Under the pieces are notes generated by a model. The model was not told the origin of the DNA and searched no databases. It saw only the letters and a list, made by a program, of their open reading frames with translations. A program made the position numbers and the translations under genes. 64,000 nt of DNA from Bacteroidota bacterium (GTDB taxonomy: Bacteria; Bacteroidota; Bacteroidia; Chitinophagales; Chitinophagaceae): positions 124,001-188,000 of the forward strand of contig JAFDXX010000004.1 in the NCBI GenBank assembly GCA_018267705.1, given 5' to 3'. Shown here piece after piece: positions 24,753-33,316 of the stretch (within the stretch, counting starts at the first letter, position 1; every line of letters begins with the position of its first letter).

Positions 24753-25793
24753 ATGCAAGCAAATATTAGAAATTTTAATTACGATCAATTAGAAGAATAT
24801 TTTTTATCTATCAACGAAAAAAAATTCAGAGCCAAACAAGTATGGGAATGGCTTTGGAAAAAGCACGCTCTTAGTTTTGATGATATGAGCAATATTAGCT
24901 TAGAATTACGCAGTAAACTGGCAACAGAGTTTTCTTTTCCTGCTTTACAAGTTGATGCTACACAATACAGTGCAGATGGTACTATTAAAAGTCGTTTTAT
25001 AACATTTGACGGCCATAAAGTAGAAGGTGTTTTAATTCCGGCAGAAGAAAGAAAAACAGCCTGCGTAAGTAGCCAAGTAGGTTGTAGTTTAAGTTGTAAA
25101 TTTTGTGCTACAGGTTATATGGAAAGAAAACGTAATTTGAATTTTGATGAAATTTATGATGAAGTAGTTTTATTAAACCAGCAAAGTGAAAAAATATATG
25201 ATAAAAAATTAAGCAATATTGTTTTTATGGGCATGGGCGAGCCCTTGCTTAATTATAACAATGTGTTAAAAGCTATTGAAAAAATTACTTCACAAGATGG
25301 TTTGTTTATGAGCCCCAAACGTATTACGGTTTCTACCGCAGGTGTTGCAAAACAAATAAAAAAATTAGGAGATGATAAAGTTCGTTTTAAATTGGCAGTT
25401 AGCCTTCATGCTGCTAATGATGTTAAGCGAAATGAAATTATGCCTATTAACGAAACCAATAATATTAAAGCACTAATTGAAGCATTAAATTATTTCTACA
25501 AACAAACAGGCAATGAAATAACATTTGAATATATTCTTTTTAAAGATTTTAATGATTCAATAAAAGATGCAGATGAGCTAATTAAAATTTTTAGACAAGT
25601 ACCCGCACATTTGGTAAATATTATTGAATACAACCCAATTGCAAATGCACAATTTATAAAACCTGAACAAGATGTAACCGATCAATTTGTAATACATCTT
25701 GCTAAACATAAAGTAAATGCACACTTACGCCGCAGCCGCGGAAAAGATATTGATGCAGCTTGTGGCCAATTAGCTAATAAAGACAAAGATTAA
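24753..25793 (+). CDS. rlmN: 23S rRNA (adenine2503-C2)/tRNA methyltransferase, radical SAM
   Basis: RlmN methylates C2 of A2503 in 23S rRNA and of A37 in some tRNAs. In this 346-residue protein the radical-SAM motif CxxxCxxC is Cys111, 115, 118 (CSLSCKFCATG), and the C-terminal methyl-carrying cysteine is Cys337 (DAACGQL). The N-terminal helical domain (residues 1-75) and VFMGMGEPLLNY SAM-binding segment are typical. I use ATG 24753 because family N termini begin just before NFNYDQLEEYF; a frame 17 codons longer exists. It is divergent from the thiolase gene. Confidence 0.96.
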   Translation: MQANIRNFNYDQLEEYFLSINEKKFRAKQVWEWLWKKHALSFDDMSNISLELRSKLATEFSFPALQVDATQYSADGTIKSRFITFDGHKVEGVLIPAEERKTACVSSQVGCSLSCKFCATGYMERKRNLNFDEIYDEVVLLNQQSEKIYDKKLSNIVFMGMGEPLLNYNNVLKAIEKITSQDGLFMSPKRITVSTAGVAKQIKKLGDDKVRFKLAVSLHAANDVKRNEIMPINETNNIKALIEALNYFYKQTGNEITFEYILFKDFNDSIKDADELIKIFRQVPAHLVNIIEYNPIANAQFIKPEQDVTDQFVIHLAKHKVNAHLRRSRGKDIDAACGQLANKDKD

Positions 25794-25905
25794 TTTCACC
25801 GATACAAATTTCGCATCTGCCTAAAACGATTGCTATTATTCACTTTTCATAAAAAACATTTTAAACTTACAAATAAGAGAAAAGTCATTACTAAAATGTT
25901 CTAAA

Positions 25906-26628
25906 ATGAAAAAGGTAATAATCATGCTTTTAAGCAGCAGTGTGTTGTGGGCAAGTTTAGTAAATGCACAATCTACTCCGCAAACACCTAATAAAATTCG
26001 CCCTTCTTTTAAAAGAGATAGTAGTCTTCACCATCCACCTATACAATGGCGGCAAGGGAAACACAAAGCATTTGCTCAGAGGAATAGGGTTAAAAATTTC
26101 ACACAAAAAAATTTACAGTTAAGTAAAGAGCAAGTACTACAACAAAAAAATATTAATGAAAATTATCATAAACAATTGGCAACATTGCAAAAAAATGATA
26201 AGATGAGTTTGGGTGAATACAAAAACAAAATAGCTGTACTAAAAAAAGATAGAAAAGAAAAAATGCAGGCTGTATTAACAATAGAACAAAAAAGCAAACT
26301 TGAAGATGCAAAAAAACGTATGCAAGAAAATAGGCAAGTAAAAACTGCAGCTAATTTGGAAAGAATGAAAATAAGATTGAATTTAAGTAATGAACAAGTT
26401 GCAAAAATTAAAGCTAACCAAACAGCATTTAAAAATAAATTAAAAGCATTACATGAAAACAATGCTTTATTGCCCGAACAAAAGAAAGAAGAATTAAAAA
26501 CATTAGCTACGCAACAAAAAGAATGGTTGAAATCTGTTCTTACTACAGACCAACAAACAAAACTTGATAGTTTAAAAAACAAATTTCGAGGAGGATATTT
26601 AAAAAAACAAACACCAATATCTAAATAA
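25906..26628 (+). CDS. Secreted Spy/CpxP-like protein with two LTxxQ-type repeats
   Basis: A 240-residue exported protein (signal peptide MKKVIIMLLSSSVLWASLVNA). It is extremely rich in Lys, Gln and Asn and mostly helical. Two homologous halves can be aligned: LQLSKEQVLQQKNINENYHK...VLTIEQKSKL (about residues 67-130) and LNLSNEQVAKIKANQTAFKN...VLTTDQQTKL (about 150-222). The repeated VLTxxQ and LxLSxEQV phrases are the hallmark of Spy/CpxP-type periplasmic chaperones and metal sensors. The gene stands alone, followed by a terminator. The exact role is unknown. Confidence 0.75.
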   Translation: MKKVIIMLLSSSVLWASLVNAQSTPQTPNKIRPSFKRDSSLHHPPIQWRQGKHKAFAQRNRVKNFTQKNLQLSKEQVLQQKNINENYHKQLATLQKNDKMSLGEYKNKIAVLKKDRKEKMQAVLTIEQKSKLEDAKKRMQENRQVKTAANLERMKIRLNLSNEQVAKIKANQTAFKNKLKALHENNALLPEQKKEELKTLATQQKEWLKSVLTTDQQTKLDSLKNKFRGGYLKKQTPISK

Positions 26629-26660
26629 AATTTCATTTATCATTTTTACATAAATTATAT

Positions 26661-26694
26661 AAACTCTTCTTTTTATAGGAAGGGTTTATTTTTT
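26661..26694 (+). terminator. Intrinsic terminator after the Spy-like gene
   Basis: AAACTCTTC (26661-26669) pairs with GAAGGGTTT (26679-26687), nine pairs including one G-U. The run ATTTTTT follows. It is 33 bases after the Spy-like stop codon and just before the promoter of the next gene. Confidence 0.75.
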
Positions 26695-26700
26695 ATGAGT

Positions 26701-26708
26701 TACTTTTG
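26701..26708 (+). promoter_or_regulatory. Candidate -7 box of the pseudouridine synthase gene
   Basis: TACTTTTG matches TAnnTTTG exactly and comes directly after the upstream terminator. The expected leader of about 40 bases contains a small GNRA hairpin (26724-26737). A -33 TTTG is not apparent. Confidence 0.45.
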
Positions 26709-26723
26709 CTGCTTACCATCATC

Positions 26724-26737
26724 CCGTTGCAAAACGG
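26724..26737 (+). other. GNRA-tetraloop hairpin in the rluB-like 5' leader
   Basis: CCGTT-GCAA-AACGG is a perfect five-bp stem with a GCAA tetraloop, ending 15 bases before the ATG at 26753. It could influence translation of the downstream gene. Function not known. Confidence 0.4.
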
Positions 26738-26752
26738 CTAAAAAATTATATT

Positions 26753-27850
26753 ATGGCAAACAAAGGTTTTGAAAAATTTATAAAGCCCGAAATGAAAGGG
26801 GCTAAAAAAAAAGAAGCAATAAGGCAAGATAAAAGAAAAGCCAAAGCCGAAGCAAGGGCTGCCGGTGAAGAAGCAAGAAGAAAAAAATGGGAGCAACAAA
26901 GAGGCATTGATTCAGATGGCAGAAAACAAATGGCTGATAATAGAAATGGGTTGAATAAAAAAGATTCAAGGTATAAAACACAAGATACAAGAACTAATAA
27001 TCCATCTTCAAGAAATACTTTTCAAAAAAATAATTCAAAAGTTTCGCAAAAATTTTCTAGTGAAGAAAAAAGTAAAAATTTAAGTTCAGAAACTTCAAAT
27101 CACAAAATAGAGAATGAAGTAATGCCCTTAAATAAATTCATTTCTCACAGCGGTATTTGTGGAAGAAGAGAAGCTGCAATATTTATTAAACAAGGCTTAG
27201 TTACTGTAAATGGAGATATTATTTATGAACCTGGTTTTAAAGTAAGAGGCAATGAAGATGTAAAATACAAAGGCAAAAGAATATTTATTCAACGCAACCT
27301 TGTTTATATTTTAGTAAATAAACCCAAAGACTTTATTACTACTGCCAAAGATCCGGAAGGAAGAAAAACAGTACTTGATTTAATTAAAGGTGCAACACCT
27401 GAAAGAGTATATCCTGTTGGGCGTTTAGATAGAAATACAACAGGGGTTTTATTAATGACAAATGATGGAGAACTTGCACAAAAATTAACACATCCATCTT
27501 TTCAAATAAAAAAAATTTATGAAGTAAAATTAGATAAGCCTTTAATAAAACAAGATTTTGATGCTATAACAAATGGAATAAATTTAGAAGACGGCTTTAT
27601 AAAAGCCGATAGCGTTGCATATGTAGATGCAAAAAATAAAAGCGTTGTAGGTATTGAAATACACAGCGGAAGAAACAGAATTGTGAGAAGATTGTTTGAA
27701 CATTTAGGATATGATGTAAAAAACCTTGACCGTGTTTTATTTGCTAATCTTACAAAGAAAAATGTTGATCGCGGACATTGGCGATTTTTAAATGAAAAAG
27801 AAATTCGGTTATTAAAATATATGAATCAAAGTTTTGCCAAGAAAAAATAA
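26753..27850 (+). CDS. RsuA/RluB/RluE/RluF-family pseudouridine synthase with basic N-terminal extension
   Basis: A 365-residue RNA pseudouridine synthase. Residues 1-125 are a Lys/Arg/Ser/Asn-rich low-complexity extension. An S4 RNA-binding domain follows (LNKFISHSGICGRREAAIFI onward), then the catalytic domain with the essential Asp in VGRLDRNTTGVLLMTNDGE. Family members modify 23S (RluB/E/F) or 16S (RsuA) rRNA; the order S4 plus GRLDxxTxGLLL fits RluB best, but the exact target cannot be read. The basic extension is common in Bacteroidota homologues as I recall. It is followed two bases after its stop by an RluA-type gene. Confidence 0.88.
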   Translation: MANKGFEKFIKPEMKGAKKKEAIRQDKRKAKAEARAAGEEARRKKWEQQRGIDSDGRKQMADNRNGLNKKDSRYKTQDTRTNNPSSRNTFQKNNSKVSQKFSSEEKSKNLSSETSNHKIENEVMPLNKFISHSGICGRREAAIFIKQGLVTVNGDIIYEPGFKVRGNEDVKYKGKRIFIQRNLVYILVNKPKDFITTAKDPEGRKTVLDLIKGATPERVYPVGRLDRNTTGVLLMTNDGELAQKLTHPSFQIKKIYEVKLDKPLIKQDFDAITNGINLEDGFIKADSVAYVDAKNKSVVGIEIHSGRNRIVRRLFEHLGYDVKNLDRVLFANLTKKNVDRGHWRFLNEKEIRLLKYMNQSFAKKK

Positions 27851-27851
27851 T

Positions 27852-28562
27852 ATGAAGCTTGATATAATTTTTGAAAACAATTTTTTTATTGCTATTAATA
27901 AACCATCGGGTTTGTTAAGTGTACCCGATAGAACACAAAGCGAAATTTCTTTAAAAGATATTTTAATACAACGCTACGGAAATATATATACAGTGCATAG
28001 GTTAGATAAAGGCACAAGTGGAATTATCATTTTTGCAAAAGATGAAGCAACACATAAAGAACTTTCGCAATTATTTGAAAGCCGTGCAGTTGAAAAATAT
28101 TATTTGGGTTTAGTGCATGGTATTATGTTAAACGAAGCCGGAAATATTAATGCAGCAATTATGGAAAACCCGATAAAAAACGGAACAATGGTTACGCATG
28201 TAAAAGGCAAACCTTCTTCAACAGATTATAAAATAATTGAACAGTTTAAAAATTATGCATGGGTTGAATTTCAAATTCATACAGGGCGTACACATCAAAT
28301 TCGGATACATACAAAACATATTGGCCACAGCATTGTGTGCGATGAATTGTATGGAGATGGACAACCTGTTTTACTTTCTTCCATAAAAAAGAATTTTAAA
28401 TTATCAAAAATAGAAGAGGAGGAGAAGCCAATATTGGCAAGGCTTGCGTTACACTCTTGGAAGTTGAATTTTAATTTGAAAGGTGAAGTATTTAATTTAC
28501 TTGCAGAGCCATCTAAAGATTTAAGAGCTTTATTGCAACAATTAAAAAAGTGGAAGAAATAA
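27852..28562 (+). CDS. RluA-family pseudouridine synthase
   Basis: A 236-residue RluA-type synthase without an S4 domain. The catalytic motif is TVHRLDKGTSGIIIFAKD with the nucleophilic Asp, and TGRTHQIRIHTKHIGHSI is the second conserved block. The short form resembles TruC/RluA-like enzymes acting on tRNA or 23S rRNA; the target is not deducible. I use ATG 27852, directly after the previous gene's stop; an open frame from 27834 overlaps that gene and adds only six residues. The two synthases are almost certainly co-transcribed. Confidence 0.88.
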   Translation: MKLDIIFENNFFIAINKPSGLLSVPDRTQSEISLKDILIQRYGNIYTVHRLDKGTSGIIIFAKDEATHKELSQLFESRAVEKYYLGLVHGIMLNEAGNINAAIMENPIKNGTMVTHVKGKPSSTDYKIIEQFKNYAWVEFQIHTGRTHQIRIHTKHIGHSIVCDELYGDGQPVLLSSIKKNFKLSKIEEEEKPILARLALHSWKLNFNLKGEVFNLLAEPSKDLRALLQQLKKWKK

Positions 28563-28582
28563 GTTTTGTAAAATTATAAATA

Positions 28583-30487
28583 TTATATTTTTTCAATTAT
28601 ACCCTCTTTTATAGAAACTAATTTTTCACTTTGCAGATGTTGCAAAACTTGCCAAATTTTTTCTTTATTAAATTGCTTAAGTTGAAATAATAAACTATCA
28701 ATATTTGCATTGTTAGTTGTTTCTATAAAATTAAAAACTGCTTGTTGTATTTTTTCAAAATCATCTTTTGTAATTTCAGTTCTTTTATTGTTCAAACAAT
28801 TATCGCAAATACCGCAAGGTGTTACTTTGGTATCTCCAAAATAAGCAGATAAATATTGACTTCTACATTTTGTTTGTGTTTGTAAATAATTAAGCATGGC
28901 ATTAATACGTTCAATATATAATTGCTTACGTTGTGCATAAGCAGCATGATTAATATATAAGCTTTGTGCAGGTGCTCGGTTTAGTACAAAATAAATTTGT
29001 GGTGTTTCTTTTTGTGGTTTGTATTCAATAATGCCAAATGCGTGTAGTGTATTTAAATCCTCAATAACTTTTTCGTAAGAAATTTTACAAAGTTTTGCAA
29101 TGGTTTTTTCGCTTACAGAAACACTATTGTCATAAATGCCTGCATAGGTTCTTAATAAGCATTTCATTACGGGTTCTAATTTCGGATGGTTGTTTTCAAA
29201 ATCTTCTAGTAAAAATTTATCGCAAATAAATTTAATTTTTGAAGGAAGAAAAATGTTTTCAGTAAATAATAAATGCCCTTCTTGTTCTAATACTTTTAAT
29301 ACATTAATAATTAGTATAGAGTCTAAATTAAAATTTTTGCTAAACTGTAATAGATCAAAATTGTAATAATTCCCTTCACCAATTCCTACCGGAATTTGTA
29401 AATAATCTGCTAAGCATTGATACACTTTTTTAATATCAAACATAACAGGGAAACGCTTATTGGGTAAAGCTTTCAATTCATCTATATCTTCTTTTCTACA
29501 TAATAAAACTGCGTATGCTTTTTTGCCGTCTCTTCCTGCACGCCCTGCTTCTTGATAATAATTTTCTAAACAATCGGGTACACCGCAATGCAATACTGTT
29601 TTTACATCGGGTTTATCAATACCCATTCCAAATGCATTGGTGCAAACCATTACTCTGGTTTGATTATTTATCCAATTTAATTGTTTTTGATTTCTTTCTT
29701 CTTGCGTTAAACCTGCATGATAATAATCTGCTGATATATTTTGCAATTGTAACAACTCTGCAATTTGCTTTGTGAGTTTTCTGTTTTTGCAATATACAAT
29801 GCTACTACCTTGTACATTGTTAAGTACAGTTATAATTTTGTTTATGTTACTATCAACATTAAAAACAGAATAAGAGAGGTTAGGCTTTTCGAATGATTGT
29901 TGAAAAACCTGAATATTTTTCAATTGTAATTTTTCAATAATATCTTTTTGAACAAGTGGAGTAGCACTTGCCGTTAATGCAATAGTTGGAACATTTTTAA
30001 GTTCATTTAATAAATTAGCAATACGTAAATAAGGTGGCCTGAAATCGTAACCCCATTGGCTTATGCAATGTGCTTCATCAATAGCAACTAAAGCAATATT
30101 TAATATGGGTAAATATTCTTTAAACAGTTTTGTTTCTAACCGTTCGGGAGATAAGTATAAGAATTTATAATTTTCGTTGGCGGCTTTTTGTAATGTTTCT
30201 TTTACTTCATAAAAACTCATTCCACTATATATTGCAGCGGCAGTAATATTTCTTTTTTTTAAATTTTCTACCTGATCTTTCATTAAGGCAATAAGCGGAG
30301 AAATAACTATACATAAACCGTTTTGCATTAATGTAGGTACTTGAAAACAAATAGATTTTCCGCCACCTGTTGGTAATAAAGCCAACACATTTTTTTTGGC
30401 AATAACGGTATTAATTATTTTTTCTTGTTCACCACGAAAAGCATCATAACCCCAATATTGTTTTAGTATGTTTTGGGCAATGAGCAT
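28583..30487 (-). CDS. recQ: RecQ-family ATP-dependent DNA helicase
   Basis: A 634-residue 3'-5' DNA helicase of recombination and repair. Helicase motifs are complete: motif I LLPTGGGKSICFQVP, motif II DEAHCISQWGYDFRP, motif III ALTASATP, motif VI QEAGRAGRDGK. The RecQ zinc site is visible in CRSQYL...CGICDNC (around residues 548-572), preceded by a winged-helix region. A clear C-terminal HRDC domain is not recognisable; the last 70 residues are short and helical. Many Bacteroidota have more than one RecQ, so the symbol is by family. It is convergent with the RluA gene, 20 bases away. Confidence 0.93.
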   Translation of the reverse strand: MLIAQNILKQYWGYDAFRGEQEKIINTVIAKKNVLALLPTGGGKSICFQVPTLMQNGLCIVISPLIALMKDQVENLKKRNITAAAIYSGMSFYEVKETLQKAANENYKFLYLSPERLETKLFKEYLPILNIALVAIDEAHCISQWGYDFRPPYLRIANLLNELKNVPTIALTASATPLVQKDIIEKLQLKNIQVFQQSFEKPNLSYSVFNVDSNINKIITVLNNVQGSSIVYCKNRKLTKQIAELLQLQNISADYYHAGLTQEERNQKQLNWINNQTRVMVCTNAFGMGIDKPDVKTVLHCGVPDCLENYYQEAGRAGRDGKKAYAVLLCRKEDIDELKALPNKRFPVMFDIKKVYQCLADYLQIPVGIGEGNYYNFDLLQFSKNFNLDSILIINVLKVLEQEGHLLFTENIFLPSKIKFICDKFLLEDFENNHPKLEPVMKCLLRTYAGIYDNSVSVSEKTIAKLCKISYEKVIEDLNTLHAFGIIEYKPQKETPQIYFVLNRAPAQSLYINHAAYAQRKQLYIERINAMLNYLQTQTKCRSQYLSAYFGDTKVTPCGICDNCLNNKRTEITKDDFEKIQQAVFNFIETTNNANIDSLLFQLKQFNKEKIWQVLQHLQSEKLVSIKEGIIEKI

Positions 30488-30540
30488 TGATAAATTAGCT
30501 TAATGTGAGCAATAAATTTAAATGATAACGTTTGTTGAGG

Positions 30541-32712
30541 TTATAATATTTTTTTCCAATTTAACCAAACACTGTTAATGGCTAATACAACATCACTCAT
30601 GCCCATAATTAATGCTCCGTAAGTTGGGCCATATACACCTAATAAACCACAAGCTGCAACCGGTATGGCAAGTATATTATAGGCTAATGCCCAAAATAAA
30701 TTTCCTTTAATGGTTATGTATGTGTGTTTACCTAAAGCTAATGCTAATGGTAAATGTTGCAAGCCATTATTCATTAAAACTACTTGTGCACTTTGTATGG
30801 CAACCTGGCTTGCATTGCTTATTGAAATACCTACTGTTGCTTTTGCCAATGCGGGTGCATCATTAATGCCATCTCCAACCATTGCTGTTGGTATTGTGTT
30901 ATTTAATGCTGCAATTTTTAATAGTTTTTCTTCGGGTGTTTGTTCAGAATAAACGGTATCAATATTTAAAAGTTTAGCAACTGCTTCGCATTTTTCTTTT
31001 TTATCTCCGCTTAATAAAATGGTTGTAATATTTTGTTGATGTAATTGTTGAATAACTTGCTTGGCTTCGGGTCTAATTTCATCTGCAACATCAATCCAAC
31101 CAATTAATTTATTATTTTTTATAATATAAATATTGTGGTTGTAATTTGTAGTTAATTGTTGTGCAGCTTTAAAAGATCCTGCAATGTATTCGTTTCCTTC
31201 TTTATCTGTGGCTTTCATTCCTAAGCCTTTTACTTCTTCAATAGTAGTCCACCGAATTTCATTTTTTGTTTTCCAATTAGTAGTAATGGCTTGTGCAATT
31301 GGATGGTTAGAATATTTTTCTAATGAATAAACTATTCTTTTAAAATCATCATCTTGAATTTGATTTTGAAACTCGTTGTTTGTGTTTAAAATTTCATATT
31401 TAGCTATTTGGAATTGCCCGGTTGTTAAGGTTCCTGTTTTATCAAACACCACTTGTTTAATGTTTTTAAAAATATCTAAACTTTTAGCGTTTTTAAAAAG
31501 TATTCCGTTTTTTGCTGCTCTTCCTAAACCCACAGCAACGGCGGCAGGTGTGGCTAAGCCCATTGCACAGGGGCATGCAATTACCAATACGGCAATACTG
31601 CGTAATAAACTTTCAGAAAATGTTTGATGAACAATAAAATAATTTATTAAAACAGTTGCTAATGCAATACTTAAAACAGTGGGTACAAATATGGCACTAA
31701 TTCTATCTGCCATTAATTGTACAGGTGGTTTTTCAGTTTGAGCATCTTTAACCATTTGTAATATGTGTGCAAGTACAGTGTTTTCTCCAACGGCAGTTAC
31801 TTGTGCTTTTACTGTTCCGTTTTCAACAATACTTCCGCCTATTAATGTGTCTTTTATTTTCTTTTCTACCGGAATACTTTCGCCGGTTACAATGGCTTCG
31901 TTTACACTTATTTCGCCCCATAAAATTTTACAATCCATGGGTACATGTTCGCCACTTTTAATAAGTATCAAATCTCCAACATGTAAATCTTTGCTTTCAA
32001 CCTGAAAAATTTGTTCTTTGTGTTCGTCATCAAATGCAATCATATTAGCCATTGTTTTTTGACTAACCGCTAATTTTTTTAATGCAGCTTGTGTTGTATC
32101 AATAGATTTATCTTCTAAATAATTACCAAAAAAAACTAATGTAATAGTGGTAGCTGCAGTTTCAAAAAATAAAAAATCCGTTCCTTTATTAAACATAAAA
32201 CCATATAAACTGTAGCCGTATGCAGCCGTAGCTCCTAATGCAATTAATACATTCATATTAGGTACCCCTTTTAATGCACTGCGAAAAGCACTTCTACCAA
32301 AAAAATCTATACCAATTAAATAAACAGGAGTGGCTAAAATAAGTTGCACCAAAGGGTTCATTAAAAAATGATTATGCAAACCCAACATGTGCAACAGCAG
32401 CGGTGCAGTAAATATGGCACAAACTATAAAACGTTGCCAATGGTTTTTAAATTTGAATTTTCCACTTTCAGAATGATCATGACCGTGATGATGCCCTGCA
32501 TGATTGTGTTTAACGGTATAGCCTAAGTTTTCAATACCTTTTTCAATTTGTTCGCGAGTTTTATTTTTAATTAATTCAAAACTTACTTCACCATCAATAT
32601 AATTTACTTTGGCGTTGGGTAAACCTTCTTTTTGCAAATACTTTGTTATGCTTAATGCACAATTAGTGCAGTGCATTCCTTCAACTTTTAAATTCACTTT
32701 TGTATCCGTCAT
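30541..32712 (-). CDS. copA: Copper-exporting P1B-type ATPase
   Basis: A 723-residue heavy-metal P-type ATPase, inner membrane, probably exporting Cu(I). One N-terminal HMA domain has GMHCTNC (Cys15, Cys18). A His-rich linker (HNHAGHHHGHDH) follows. Core motifs are CPC in IACPCAMGLATP, the phosphorylation site DKTGTLTTG, and GDGINDAPAL. The CPC plus GMxCxxC pattern fits Cu+ rather than Zn2+/Cd2+. No CopZ or CueR-like regulator is adjacent. It is divergent from tsaE. Confidence 0.93.
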   Translation of the reverse strand: MTDTKVNLKVEGMHCTNCALSITKYLQKEGLPNAKVNYIDGEVSFELIKNKTREQIEKGIENLGYTVKHNHAGHHHGHDHSESGKFKFKNHWQRFIVCAIFTAPLLLHMLGLHNHFLMNPLVQLILATPVYLIGIDFFGRSAFRSALKGVPNMNVLIALGATAAYGYSLYGFMFNKGTDFLFFETAATTITLVFFGNYLEDKSIDTTQAALKKLAVSQKTMANMIAFDDEHKEQIFQVESKDLHVGDLILIKSGEHVPMDCKILWGEISVNEAIVTGESIPVEKKIKDTLIGGSIVENGTVKAQVTAVGENTVLAHILQMVKDAQTEKPPVQLMADRISAIFVPTVLSIALATVLINYFIVHQTFSESLLRSIAVLVIACPCAMGLATPAAVAVGLGRAAKNGILFKNAKSLDIFKNIKQVVFDKTGTLTTGQFQIAKYEILNTNNEFQNQIQDDDFKRIVYSLEKYSNHPIAQAITTNWKTKNEIRWTTIEEVKGLGMKATDKEGNEYIAGSFKAAQQLTTNYNHNIYIIKNNKLIGWIDVADEIRPEAKQVIQQLHQQNITTILLSGDKKEKCEAVAKLLNIDTVYSEQTPEEKLLKIAALNNTIPTAMVGDGINDAPALAKATVGISISNASQVAIQSAQVVLMNNGLQHLPLALALGKHTYITIKGNLFWALAYNILAIPVAACGLLGVYGPTYGALIMGMSDVVLAINSVWLNWKKIL

Positions 32713-32755
32713 ACTTTCTTTGTTTTAATGAAATAGCAGGATAATTAGATATTTG

Positions 32756-32763
32756 CAAAGATA
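32756..32763 (-). promoter_or_regulatory. Candidate -7 box of the copper ATPase gene
   Basis: Minus-strand TATCTTTG matches TAnnTTTG exactly, 43 bases upstream of the ATG at 32712. No TTG is found at the expected -33 position, so activity may need an activator or the call may be wrong. Confidence 0.35.
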
Positions 32764-32836
32764 TTTTAAATAGTAAGGATAAGTTGATGATAGTAAGATT
32801 ATCTTTTCAACTACGTTTCAAAAAATAAACTAAATA

Positions 32837-33250
32837 ATGGAATTTGTTTTTACATTGAAAGAAATTAAAACCGTTGCAGAAACTGTTTGGAAAACTTATT
32901 GTACTAAAAAAGTATGGACGTTTTATGCTGCAATGGGTAGCGGAAAAACAACATTTATTCATGCTTTATGTGAGGTGTTAAAAGTTGCTGAAATGGTTAG
33001 CAGCCCTACGTTTGCTATTATTAACGAATATGAAAGTAAAGTTGCCGGAACTATTTATCATATGGATTGGTACAGATTAAAAAATGAAGAAGAAGCCATT
33101 AATGCCGGTGTAGAAGATGTTTTAAACAGTGGTAATTTGTGTTTGGTTGAATGGCCCGAAAAAGCAATACAATTATTACCTGATGATGTTTTAAAAATTA
33201 CAATAGAACTTATTGATGAACATACAAGAAAGCTTATTATTAACGAATAA
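32837..33250 (+). CDS. tsaE: tRNA threonylcarbamoyladenosine biosynthesis protein TsaE
   Basis: TsaE is the ATPase that works with TsaB and TsaD to make t6A37 in tRNA. The protein is 137 residues, with Walker A AAMGSGKTTFIHAL (about 34-47), the switch SSPTFAIINEYE, YHMDWYRL (about 73-80) and VEWPEKA. All are family signatures. TsaB and TsaD are not in this window. The next gene, alanine dehydrogenase, starts 66 bases downstream on the same strand, an association I recall from other Bacteroidota. Confidence 0.93.
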   Translation: MEFVFTLKEIKTVAETVWKTYCTKKVWTFYAAMGSGKTTFIHALCEVLKVAEMVSSPTFAIINEYESKVAGTIYHMDWYRLKNEEEAINAGVEDVLNSGNLCLVEWPEKAIQLLPDDVLKITIELIDEHTRKLIINE

Positions 33251-33316
33251 TGCATATAAATAACTAACTTCGAAACATAGAGAAATTAAACATATTCACA
33301 TTAAACTACTAATTAC

